Of a DNA stretch of 24,327 bases, positions 1-5,438 are shown in pieces (positions within the stretch are counted from its first letter, which is position 1; each line of letters begins with the position of its first letter). The notes under the pieces were generated by a model. It had not been told where the DNA came from and made no database searches. It saw only the letters and a program-made list of their open reading frames with translations. The stretch covers positions 1 to 24,327 of IMG/VR virus record IMGVR_UViG_3300049473_000237; one strand, given 5' to 3'. Origin of the DNA: a virus. A program made the position numbers and the translations under genes.

Positions 1-216
1 CTCCGAGACCTTCTTCACGAACATCCGCACGGTGCGGTCGTTGACCTCGTCATCGTCCACCGCGTAGCCCCGCTCCTTGCTACCGTAGGCTTGGAACTTC
101 GAGGCGTAGGAGTACTTGCCTGCGCACCCGCACATGCAGCGGCCAGGCTTCCCTGAGTACACCTTGATGACCTTCTCGACGTTGATGCTGGGTTTGTTCA
201 CTCTCTCTTCTTGCAT
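1..216 (-). CDS. Small Cys-rich phage protein, 3' end beyond window
   Basis: The reading frame starts at an ATG at complement(214..216) and stays open for 72 codons to the window edge, so the C-terminus is missing. The start follows AGAAAGGAGAAAGACA, the same leader seen before the next gene upstream. The protein carries GRCMCGCAGKYSYAS (C-x-C-x-C) at about residues 27-41, followed by an acidic stretch (VDDDEVNDR). I recognise this CxCGCAGK arrangement from small conserved phage proteins of unknown function; the clustered cysteines could bind metal, which is inference. It lies 14 bp downstream of the 90-aa gene in the same leftward operon. Confidence 0.75.
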   Translation of the reverse strand, partial: MQEERVNKPSINVEKVIKVYSGKPGRCMCGCAGKYSYASKFQAYGSKERGYAVDDDEVNDRTVRMFVKKVSE

Positions 217-230
217 TGTCTTTCTCCTTT

Positions 231-503
231 CTACTCTTGGTCTTCTTTCCACCACACGCTCTTGTCGGCCACGTAGTCCACCAGGAAATAGGCGCTCGCG
301 TGGTGGGGGTTGTTGCTGTCGAACTCGAGGAACTCGATGCCCCTTATGTCCTCGAGGGCTATACCAGCGTCTTTTGCCTCGGCCCTGAACACGCGCAGGG
401 CCTCGTTGGTGTCCTTCTCGCACAGGTCGAAGCAGTCGTCCTCTCCGTACTTCTCCATGTAGTCGCTCACGCTCAGGGTGATCTCGTCTTTGAATCTCTC
501 CAT
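231..503 (-). CDS. Hypothetical acidic small early protein (90 aa)
   Basis: This is the first gene of the leftward operon. Its ATG is preceded by GCGAGAAAGGAGAAAGACA, a very strong ribosome-binding site, and the predicted promoter lies about 40 bp upstream. The protein is rich in Asp and Glu and has no recognisable domain, signal peptide or membrane segment. A function cannot be assigned. Its position immediately next to the divergent control region suggests it is expressed early or acts in host takeover, but that rests on position alone. Confidence 0.8.
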   Translation of the reverse strand: MERFKDEITLSVSDYMEKYGEDDCFDLCEKDTNEALRVFRAEAKDAGIALEDIRGIEFLEFDSNNPHHASAYFLVDYVADKSVWWKEDQE

Positions 504-541
504 TGTCTTTCTCCTTTCTCGCAGGTTGTACCTATTATATA

Positions 542-558
542 TGCAGCTTCTGCGCCAA
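542..558 (-). promoter_or_regulatory. Sigma-54-like promoter core, leftward
   Basis: The minus strand reads TTGGCGCAGAAGCTGCA. This has TGGC and TGC in the -24/-12 arrangement, GG-N10-GC, with one mismatch in each half from TGGCAC-N5-TTGCA. A TATAAT lies just downstream at complement(534..539), but no proper -35 sits 16-18 bp before it. The predicted start near 531 would give a leader of about 28 nt containing the ribosome-binding site of the 90-aa gene. The same block recurs on the opposite strand at 854-870. YuA phage is known to use host sigma-54 promoters, which makes the reading plausible but not proven. Confidence 0.5.
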
Positions 559-654
559 CTTTACCGCGCACGGCCGAAAATAAAAGCCAGCGATTCTAAG
601 GGCTTGCGACGACCTGGCGCCGCCTCGGGCGGCCGACGGGCGTGAAAAGCGGCG

Positions 655-684
655 ATTTTTGTCACACATGGACAATTTTTGTCA
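655..684. promoter_or_regulatory. Operator-like cluster of TTGTC/GACAA half-sites
   Basis: ATTTTTGTCA occurs exactly twice, at 655-664 and 675-684, 20 bp apart (about two helical turns). Between them lies the inverted repeat TTGTC-N7-GACAA (659-675). The overlapping GACAATTTTTGTC (671-683) is a perfect palindrome with a 3-bp centre. Three alternating half-sites of this kind resemble a binding site for a dimeric helix-turn-helix regulator. No regulator gene that would bind it can be identified in the window. Confidence 0.5.
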
Positions 685-691
685 TAGCCTA

Positions 692-827
692 CAAGCACCT
701 GATAACACTGAGGAAAGAGGGCCTATGCGGCGGGGACTGCGGCAAAAACTGCCGCTTTTCGGCGCAGTGGGCACTGCTTAGCACCCGGCGCCAGGTCGTC
801 GCAAGTGCCTGAGATCACTGAGGAAAG
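692..827 (+). repeat. 26-bp imperfect direct repeat, 110 bp apart
   Basis: Positions 692-717 and 802-827 match at 22 of 26 bases. They share CAAG, CCTGA and CACTGAGGAAAG. The second copy overlaps the end of the right 20-bp box (802-805). There is no such copy on the left flank, so this element breaks the symmetry of the region and may serve only the rightward promoter. Its function is unknown. Confidence 0.65.
739..759 (+). terminator. Short hairpin with T4 tail inside control region
   Basis: GCGGCA (739-744) pairs with TGCCGC (750-755) around an AAAAC loop, followed by TTTT. The shape is that of a small intrinsic terminator or attenuator reading rightward. Overlapping alternative stems exist: ACTGCG at 736-741 with CGCAGT at 763-768, and GCAGT at 764-768 with ACTGC at 773-777. 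It also coincides with the right arm of the 18-bp inverted repeat, so it may be a protein site rather than an RNA structure. Confidence 0.35.
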
Positions 828-853
828 CCAAAAAATGTTGGCCTGATGCAGAG

Positions 854-870
854 TTGGCGCGGTTCCTGCA
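854..870 (+). promoter_or_regulatory. Sigma-54-like promoter core, rightward
   Basis: The sequence TTGGCGCGGTTCCTGCA has GG at 856-857 and GC at 868-869, exactly ten bases apart, as in sigma-54 promoters. It matches the leftward block at 13 of 17 positions, with all of TTGGCGC and CTGCA conserved. TATAAT follows at 871-876. An alternative sigma-70 reading pairs TTGGCG (854-859) with TATAGT (876-881) at 16-bp spacing, but that spacing is not preserved in the leftward copy. The predicted start near 880 leaves about 30 nt before the ATG at 910. Confidence 0.5.
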
Positions 871-909
871 TATAATATAGTCAACTACCAACGCAAAGGA
901 GCAAGGAAC

Positions 910-1137
910 ATGGCACAACGAATCAACGAAAAAATGAGGGACCCTGAGAGCCTGATCGGAGACGAGAGGGGCTGTGTGACCATGCACTGCACCCACGGGC
1001 ACATGGTCGGCTACCTGGCCCTGAAGGACGCCGCCCGCTTCGTGGCGAAAGGGTGGGCATACGTGCTGACCACCTCCGACTGCGTCGAGTACGAGTGCGG
1101 CTGCGGCAAAAGCCCCAGCAATTGCGTGGAGTTCTAA
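910..1137 (+). CDS. Hypothetical Cys/His-rich small protein (75 aa)
   Basis: This is the first gene of the rightward operon. Its ATG follows AAAGGAGCAAGGAAC and lies about 40 bp after the promoter block. Cysteines and histidines cluster at residues 22-31 (CVTMHCTHGH) and near the C-terminus (CVEYECGCGKSPSNC). This suggests a small metal-binding fold, but no family is recognised. It is followed by a 71-bp AT-richer gap before the next start. Confidence 0.8.
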   Translation: MAQRINEKMRDPESLIGDERGCVTMHCTHGHMVGYLALKDAARFVAKGWAYVLTTSDCVEYECGCGKSPSNCVEF

Positions 1138-1208
1138 AAAAGGCGTTTACAAGCCTGCGATTTCACGCTATTTATTCCAATAGACCCACGCGAGAAAGGA
1201 GAAAGACC

Positions 1209-2009
1209 ATGCACAAGCACCACGAGACATCAGCCCCCGTCGACACGTCACTCAAGGAGATCGAGCGCCTGATGGAGGCGGACCGCCTCCGGCAGCAGAA
1301 GTTCGAGGCCAAGGCGTACGCGAAGGGTATGCGCTGGGCAGTGGATGCCTGCATCCACCCCGAGCAGGGCGGCGACGACCGGAGCATCACCATCTACTTT
1401 AACGTGGAGCCGACCGAGGGGGACATCAGGAAGCACCTCAAGAAGCAGCGCAGCTGCCGGCTCGACGACCACGGCGCCCCGAGAGAACTAAAAGACCCCA
1501 ACAATATAGAAGGAGACAAGACCATGACGACGAAACAGAAGCTCGCCGAACTGAACAGGCTGCGCGCAGCCAATAACATGAACCCCCTAAAGGCCTGGAA
1601 ACAGTCCGTTGCCAAGCTCGATGCCGCCATCAATGCCCTGAACTTCGAGGGCGGCGCGGCCGTCGAGGAGGAAGAGCAGAAGGTCGCGACGGACCCGAAG
1701 CCTGAGCAGCCCAAGGCTGAACCGCCGAAACAGAAGAAAGGCGTATCGAGGAAGGCCGAAGGGCCGACCGTGCGCGAGGTCGCCGAGCGCCTGATACTCG
1801 AGAAGGACGCGGACGGCCAGGGACTCCCCTACAGCGAGATACTGCGGCGCATCTTCGTCCAATTCCCGAAGGCTAAGACCTCGATCGCGTGCCTGCGGTG
1901 GTACGCCACCCACATGCGGACCGACAGGGGCATCCGCGTCCCCGACCGCCCCAACTCCAAGAATCCCCAGCGTGAACTGGCCAAAATCGCCGCAAAGAAG
2001 GGGGAGTAG
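1209..2009 (+). CDS. Phage protein with C-terminal winged-helix-like domain; possible two-gene fusion
   Basis: The ATG at 1209 follows CGAGAAAGGAGAAAGACC and opens a frame of 266 codons. Residues 1-90 are charged and helical with no known domain. A second ATG at 1524 (residue 106) lies in the same frame behind GAAGGAG. From there the protein reads like an independent phage protein, with a helical N-terminus, a Pro/Lys/Glu-rich linker, and a C-terminal domain around TVREVAERLI...PYSEIL...AKTSIACLRWYATHMR that resembles winged-helix DNA-binding folds. The bases just before 1524 look intergenic, and a TAA lies in the +1 frame at about 1487-1490. Either one long protein, two products from one frame, or an old frameshift fusion is possible. 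Nucleoid-like or regulatory DNA binding is inferred. Confidence 0.65.
   Translation: MHKHHETSAPVDTSLKEIERLMEADRLRQQKFEAKAYAKGMRWAVDACIHPEQGGDDRSITIYFNVEPTEGDIRKHLKKQRSCRLDDHGAPRELKDPNNIEGDKTMTTKQKLAELNRLRAANNMNPLKAWKQSVAKLDAAINALNFEGGAAVEEEEQKVATDPKPEQPKAEPPKQKKGVSRKAEGPTVREVAERLILEKDADGQGLPYSEILRRIFVQFPKAKTSIACLRWYATHMRTDRGIRVPDRPNSKNPQRELAKIAAKKGE
1524..2009 (+). CDS. Alternative start: 161-aa winged-helix-like protein
   Basis: This is the C-terminal part of the preceding entry, starting at the internal ATG. The ribosome-binding site GAAGGAG (1509-1515) is 8 bases upstream, as good as any in the operon. The new N-terminus (MTTKQKLAELNRLRAANN) looks like a natural beginning, and the whole protein has a coherent layout of helix, charged linker and C-terminal domain. 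I regard this as at least as likely to be the main product as the 266-aa form. Confidence 0.5.
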   Translation: MTTKQKLAELNRLRAANNMNPLKAWKQSVAKLDAAINALNFEGGAAVEEEEQKVATDPKPEQPKAEPPKQKKGVSRKAEGPTVREVAERLILEKDADGQGLPYSEILRRIFVQFPKAKTSIACLRWYATHMRTDRGIRVPDRPNSKNPQRELAKIAAKKGE

Positions 2010-2011
2010 CC

Positions 2012-2668
2012 GTGGGCGCCCTGGCCAAACTGGCCGCGGACAGCGCGGAGATGAGGGAGGCCCTCGAGAGGAGGAGGGCCTCCCTCGCCGCCATACTCAA
2101 GAGGAAGTACAGCAAGGGGGACAGGCGCGAGGCGAGGGCCGAGCTCGGCCTCGTCTCCGGCAAGATCGAGCTGCTCAACTGGCTCGACGGGGAGATCCGC
2201 CGGCTGTCCATCACACACCGAGAATGGGAGGGAAGCGACATGACAGAGGCGAAGAACGAATCAGAACAGTGGCTCAGGGGCTTTATAAGGGCCGAGGTAG
2301 GCCGCATGGCACAGGAGCACGACACCGTGCTCACGCCGGGGAGGGCGCTCGAGATGATCGGGCACGTCACCGACCGGATAGACCAGCTCGAGGAGCTGTT
2401 CACGCGCCCGCAGGCGCCCAGGCTGTACAGCCCGCCGATAGACACGCCGGAGGCGCCCGCCGAGGGCGACCGACTCGCCAACGACAGGACGCCGTGGTCC
2501 GCGGCCGAGGACGAGCGGCTGCGCGGGGAGTTCGAGGTGTTCGTGGCCGAGGCCGCGAGGGACCATCAGCGATCGCTCGGTGCCATACGGGTGCGCCTAA
2601 GCGAGCTCCGCGTGGCGGGCGGCAGCAGGCGCGTGCCGACCGTGCGCGGCGAGAGGAGGAGGACGTGA
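2012..2668 (+). CDS. Phage protein with C-terminal SANT/HTH-like domain (218 aa)
   Basis: The gene starts with GTG, two bases after the previous stop, behind AAGGGGGAG. Residues 1-76 form a basic helical segment. The C-terminal segment at about residues 160-202 (TPWSAAEDERL...HQRSLGAIRVRLSEL) matches the Myb/SANT-like helix-turn-helix pattern W-x3-E-D-x2-L ... H-x-R-S-x-GAI-x2-RL seen in many phage and bacterial DNA-binding proteins. A second in-frame ATG at 2240 follows GGGAGGGA, so a shorter 142-aa product is possible. The gene overlaps no neighbour and is followed two bases later by the next ATG. DNA binding is likely; the target is unknown. Confidence 0.75.
   Translation: MGALAKLAADSAEMREALERRRASLAAILKRKYSKGDRREARAELGLVSGKIELLNWLDGEIRRLSITHREWEGSDMTEAKNESEQWLRGFIRAEVGRMAQEHDTVLTPGRALEMIGHVTDRIDQLEELFTRPQAPRLYSPPIDTPEAPAEGDRLANDRTPWSAAEDERLRGEFEVFVAEAARDHQRSLGAIRVRLSELRVAGGSRRVPTVRGERRRT
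2240..2668 (+). CDS. Alternative internal start of the SANT/HTH-like protein (142 aa)
   Basis: The ATG at 2240 is in frame with the GTG at 2012 and has GGGAGGGA at 2226-2233, six bases upstream. The resulting protein keeps the linker and the entire SANT-like domain while losing the basic helical N-terminus. This is the second consecutive gene with such an arrangement, so dual products or cryptic gene fusion should be considered. No stop codon separates the two parts. Confidence 0.4.
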   Translation: MTEAKNESEQWLRGFIRAEVGRMAQEHDTVLTPGRALEMIGHVTDRIDQLEELFTRPQAPRLYSPPIDTPEAPAEGDRLANDRTPWSAAEDERLRGEFEVFVAEAARDHQRSLGAIRVRLSELRVAGGSRRVPTVRGERRRT

Positions 2669-2670
2669 CA

Positions 2671-2916
2671 ATGGCTATTGCAGCGGGGGGCCGCGTCGAC
2701 CAGGAGCCCAAGGTGCCTGCGGAGCTGCTCGCGCAGCTGCTGCTCGACGCCGTGCAGAAGGCGGCAAGGTCCGGGTACAGCGGCGAACTCGGGTACTGCG
2801 GGGAGAAGAGGAACTGGGAGGACTGTGTAATGGTAGAGAGGGTCGGCGGCAAGACGATAGCCATGCTCTACTTTAACGCGGGCGTTGACACGCTCGCAGT
2901 GACGAGGAGGATATGA
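2671..2916 (+). CDS. Hypothetical small protein (81 aa)
   Basis: The ATG at 2671 follows the purine-rich run GAGAGGAGGAGGACG at the end of the preceding gene, with a two-base gap between the genes. The protein has an amphipathic helix (AELLAQLLLDAVQKAARSG) and a short beta-rich C-terminus (VMVERVGGKTIAMLYFN) with two cysteines. No family is recognised. It belongs to the same rightward operon, so it is probably an early accessory protein. Confidence 0.75.
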   Translation: MAIAAGGRVDQEPKVPAELLAQLLLDAVQKAARSGYSGELGYCGEKRNWEDCVMVERVGGKTIAMLYFNAGVDTLAVTRRI

Positions 2917-2920
2917 AGAC

Positions 2921-3247
2921 ATGAATGTGGACTACTACAAGAAGAAGCTGGAAGTTGTCCAGCGTGACCTCGCGGCTACGCGGGGGGCGTACGTCGAGCT
3001 GCGTGACGCCTACGTGACCCTCGCGCAGAAGGCCGAAGCGCTCGAGACGGAGTGCCAGTCGGCGAGGTCGATCGTCTGGGCCATGGCCAAGACGGTCGGG
3101 GGGGAGATACGGGTCCCGAAGCTGGTCATGCAGGCCATGGACGAGACGTGCATCATCAACTCTTTCTACGACCCGGAGGGAGACGTCACGGTCATCAGGG
3201 CGAAGAACGAGCAGCCGCCAGAGAAGAAGAACGGCGACGGGGAGTGA
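2921..3247 (+). CDS. Hypothetical coiled-coil small protein (108 aa)
   Basis: This is the last gene of the rightward operon. Its ATG lies four bases after the previous stop, with GAGGAGG just upstream. Residues 3-55 look like a continuous helix or coiled coil (YYKKKLEVVQRDLAATR and onward). The C-terminal tail is charged (EQPPEKKNGDGE). There is no membrane segment or catalytic motif. Its function is unknown. Confidence 0.75.
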   Translation: MNVDYYKKKLEVVQRDLAATRGAYVELRDAYVTLAQKAEALETECQSARSIVWAMAKTVGGEIRVPKLVMQAMDETCIINSFYDPEGDVTVIRAKNEQPPEKKNGDGE

Positions 3248-3259
3248 TAAGATGGCGCA

Positions 3260-3337
3260 GGGAGGGCCCGCCCAGGCCCTCCCCGCTGGGATCTGCGCGG
3301 GCACCCCGCCTGGAGGAGCAGAGGCCGGCCCGCGCAG
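3260..3337. terminator. Two hairpins between convergent operons
   Basis: The first is a perfect 9-bp stem, GGGAGGGCC (3260-3268) with GGCCCTCCC (3275-3283), around a 6-nt loop. The second is a perfect 10-bp stem, CTGCGCGGGC (3293-3302) with GCCCGCGCAG (3328-3337), around a 25-nt loop; on the plus strand it is followed by GCCTTTACC. The pair lies between the rightward early operon and the leftward late operon. Either strand could use it, although neither hairpin has a long T-run, so termination efficiency is uncertain. Confidence 0.5.
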
Positions 3338-3341
3338 GCCT

Positions 3342-3890
3342 TTACCTGTTCTTGGTGCCCGGCGGCGCGAAGGCGCGGTCACCGAACCACCACACACCAG
3401 CCGTCGAGGCAGTAAAAACCACCGACTGAACCATATATGTGATAAGGGCTTTGGCCTCCACCGGGGTGAACACCTTTGCCAAGGTGGCATCCCCTCCTTT
3501 GAATAGGGTCATGAGGTCTTGGAAAATGAAATAAACCAAAACGAAGAGGGCCGTCGTGAGGAAGGGCCGGTAGAGCTCCTTGACCGCCTTCGACCACCTG
3601 TACGTCTCGACGGTCGCGCCGGCTGCGTCGGCCTGTATCGACTGCCCGAGCCCCTGCCACGCGCCCTGCTGGGCTATGACGGCCAGCTCGTGCTCGTCCT
3701 CCTCGCGATCGCGCTGGATCTCGAGCCTCTGCAGCTCGAGCTCGTGCACCCACTTCTTCTCCTCGAAGGCCTGCCTCTGCTTCTCCTGGAAGTACTTGGC
3801 GACGCCGCCGATGACACCGCCGGCGAAGCCGAGGATGCCGCCGCTCGCGGCCGACCCGAGTGCCCCGCTTATCAAAGTAGCCCAGTCCAT
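3342..3890 (-). CDS. Holin, 3-TM type (GTA holin-like)
   Basis: Last gene of the late operon. The ATG at complement(3888..3890) lies inside the end of the M15 gene (19-bp overlap) behind GGGAGGGG. The 182-aa protein has a Gly/Ala-rich hydrophobic segment (about residues 4-33), a charged coiled coil (about 35-72), and two clear membrane segments (about 110-126 and 148-170) ending in WWFGDR. This layout matches 3-TM holins of phages and gene transfer agents. The expected role is to permeabilise the inner membrane and release the endolysin encoded just upstream. Membrane topology is inferred from hydrophobicity only. Confidence 0.75.
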   Translation of the reverse strand: MDWATLISGALGSAASGGILGFAGGVIGGVAKYFQEKQRQAFEEKKWVHELELQRLEIQRDREEDEHELAVIAQQGAWQGLGQSIQADAAGATVETYRWSKAVKELYRPFLTTALFVLVYFIFQDLMTLFKGGDATLAKVFTPVEAKALITYMVQSVVFTASTAGVWWFGDRAFAPPGTKNR

Positions 3891-4291
3891 ATCTTTGCCC
3901 CTCCCTTTGTGACCCACCACCTCGCCCTGCCGAGGTCGAGGTGTAGGAATGTTGCGTAGTATCCGAATCCTGTGAAGCCGACCCTCCTCGCCGCGTCGAG
4001 CAGCTCCGCCGGCCTCTGATTGACCAGCGAGACGTCGAAGGCCACGAGCCTCTTGTGCATGCTCAGCGTGGCCCCTCCCACCCTGGCGTTGTGCCTGAAG
4101 CACCTGTGCCCGCTGTTCACGTGCACTGGCCTCCCGAGCTTGCGCCTGAGCGCCTGGAGGCGGTCGAATGACGCCTCGTCGAGGCAGAACTCCCCGCAGC
4201 ACGGGCACGCGAGGTTCGGCTCGCCTGGACTGAAGTTCGGCCAACGGTGTCTGTCCCACGGGGCGAGCGAGAAGTGCTCGTATGTGGTCAT
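3872..4291 (-). CDS. Endolysin, peptidase M15A family
   Basis: The 139-aa protein is a complete single-domain M15A peptidase, expected to cleave peptidoglycan peptide cross-links for host lysis. It has the N-terminal FSPGE and CxCC/CGE region (residues 20-34), SGHR (60-63), the zinc-ligand motif with His79 and Asp86 in SMHKRLVAFD, and the HLD motif with His117. All three expected zinc ligands are therefore present. The usual glycine of the SxHxxGxAxD motif is leucine here. There is no signal peptide, so it depends on a holin. It overlaps the preceding gene by ATGA and is followed by the holin, a standard lysis cassette. Confidence 0.85.
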   Translation of the reverse strand: MTTYEHFSLAPWDRHRWPNFSPGEPNLACPCCGEFCLDEASFDRLQALRRKLGRPVHVNSGHRCFRHNARVGGATLSMHKRLVAFDVSLVNQRPAELLDAARRVGFTGFGYYATFLHLDLGRARWWVTKGGAKIWTGLL

Positions 4292-4779
4292 GGCATGCCG
4301 TCCCCCCTGGACCTCATCCTGAGGTCCCTTTTGAGGTCCTTGATCTCGTCCTTCATGCCGGAGACCTTCGTCTCAGCGCTCGAGATCGCCGCCTTCAGCT
4401 CCGACTTCGTCTCGGCCTGCATAACCCTGACCTGCGCGAAGCCGTCGTGAAAGGTGATGGCGTTCTGGTTCATCCCCTTGTAGACCGAGACTATGCCGAG
4501 GACGAACAGGACCGAGTAGACGCTGATGAAGGTGTAGAAGAGCCTGTTCGGGACCTTCGACCGCTCCACCCTCTTGATCTCCTCGTACAGGTCGCCGTGG
4601 GCCTTGCCGGAGGCCTCCCTCCTCTGGTCCATTGCCGTCCGGAGCCGGTCAAGCTCCTTGTCGTGGTCGGCGAGCACCCTGCCGTGCTCGGCGTGACGGT
4701 CGCAGGTCATCATGAACTCTCTGCACTCGGGGCCCTCGTAGCCAGGCGCTTCAACTGTCATCTTGTTGCCTCTTGCCAT
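4288..4779 (-). CDS. Membrane-anchored coiled-coil protein of lysis cassette
   Basis: The ATG at complement(4777..4779) follows GAGGAGACAAAGGAC; an in-frame ATG six codons later is a possible alternative. The 163-aa protein has a cysteine/histidine patch (C-x6-C-x2-H-x2-H, residues 19-32), a coiled coil (about 35-75), one strong membrane segment (about 80-100), and a second heptad-rich region to the C-terminus. The layout recalls XhlA-like or antiholin/spanin-associated membrane proteins. Position directly before the endolysin suggests a role in lysis timing, which is inference. Confidence 0.7.
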   Translation of the reverse strand: MARGNKMTVEAPGYEGPECREFMMTCDRHAEHGRVLADHDKELDRLRTAMDQRREASGKAHGDLYEEIKRVERSKVPNRLFYTFISVYSVLFVLGIVSVYKGMNQNAITFHDGFAQVRVMQAETKSELKAAISSAETKVSGMKDEIKDLKRDLRMRSRGDGMP

Positions 4780-4792
4780 GTCCTTTGTCTCC

Positions 4793-5437
4793 TCATACCG
4801 CCAGGCCCGGCGTCCACGCCGCGCCGTCCCAGAGCGAGAACACGTCCTCGTCGACAATGTAGGCGCGCAGCCCCGTCTCAGGCGTGTGGAAGTGCCAGGA
4901 CGGCGAGCCCTCGCCAGGGGACTGCCACCACACGGCGACCTCGTCCTCGTGACCCGCCCAGTCGCCGGTCGCGGTCGCGGCCGGGACGTAGGCATCGCCG
5001 ACCGAGGGCGAGCCCGGGGGCGCCGTCAGGTCGCGGTCGAGCACCGACAGCCTGGAGATCTTGGCCTCCCAGGCGTGGTCCAGCGGGATGCCACTGTGCC
5101 ACGCGCTGCCGTCCCACGCGACGATCGCGTTCTCGTCCTCCACCGGCATCGCGAAGCCCCTGTGGGGCGCGTAGAATGTCCAGGCAGAGTCCGCCGACAC
5201 CCACACGGCCACGTCGTCCTCGTGCCCGGCCCAGAGGCCGGTCGCGGCGGGCCCGACTATGTAGGCGTCACCGTCGGTGGGCGTGCCGGGCGGCGTCGAG
5301 ACAGCGCGGCTGACCGCCGAGAGGTAGAGCAGCAGCCCCACCTTCTTGAGGTTCCCGTTCATGTTGGTGTGCCAGTTGTCGTCACCCAATACCCAGTCGT
5401 ACCACAGCCCGTTCCTGGGCTCCTGCTTGACTGCCAT
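4793..5437 (-). CDS. Tail protein with two tandem DUF2793 units
   Basis: The 214-aa protein contains two copies of the same unit of about 75 residues. Each begins PPG(T/S)P(T/S).GDAY, continues with GxWAGHED(D/E)VAVW, and ends with (I/F)xxWDGxAWxxG. The units span about residues 48-117 and 138-212. This matches DUF2793, found in fibre or tail-tip accessory proteins of phages, with beta-rich repeats that probably form an exposed trimeric shaft or head. It starts just after the J-like gene behind GGAGGAGTGTAAG. A role in host contact is inferred. Confidence 0.75.
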   Translation of the reverse strand: MAVKQEPRNGLWYDWVLGDDNWHTNMNGNLKKVGLLLYLSAVSRAVSTPPGTPTDGDAYIVGPAATGLWAGHEDDVAVWVSADSAWTFYAPHRGFAMPVEDENAIVAWDGSAWHSGIPLDHAWEAKISRLSVLDRDLTAPPGSPSVGDAYVPAATATGDWAGHEDEVAVWWQSPGEGSPSWHFHTPETGLRAYIVDEDVFSLWDGAAWTPGLAV

Positions 5438-5438
5438 C

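Larger units (their letters stand above)
644..760. repeat. Nested 18-bp inverted repeat (16/18), same dyad centre
   Basis: Positions 644-661 read GAAAAGCGGCGATTTTTG. Positions 743-760, read on the minus strand, give GAAAAGCGGCAGTTTTTG, with the first ten bases perfect. The centre (about 702) nearly coincides with that of the outer 20-bp repeat (about 704). The gap between inner and outer box is 21 bp on the left and 25 bp on the right. The two halves of the region are thus an inverted duplication of the same set of boxes. Confidence 0.85.
603..805. repeat. Perfect 20-bp inverted repeat pair flanking the control region
   Basis: The arm at 603-622 is the exact reverse complement of the arm at 786-805, which reads CGGCGCCAGGTCGTCGCAAG. 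The arms are 163 bp apart. Read toward each divergent promoter, the same 20-mer ends 47 bp (right) and 43 bp (left) before the GTTGGCGC block. Each promoter therefore has an identical upstream box, roughly 80-85 bp before its predicted start. This suits an activator or repressor site serving both promoters. No target-site duplication flanks the arms, so a transposon-end origin is not supported. Confidence 0.9.

Noticed and set aside
603-805. The 20-bp inverted repeat as ends of a miniature transposon
   Set aside because: There is no target-site duplication outside the arms and no transposase, and the arms line up with the promoters on both sides, which fits regulation better.
1146-1174. Sigma-70-like promoter TTTACA-N17-TATTTA before the gene at 1209
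   Set aside because: The -10 matches only three of six bases; the spacing is good but the evidence is too weak to list.
3248-3506. Small plus-strand frames after 3247
   Set aside because: They run into the holin gene on the opposite strand, overlap the hairpins, and show no coding character.
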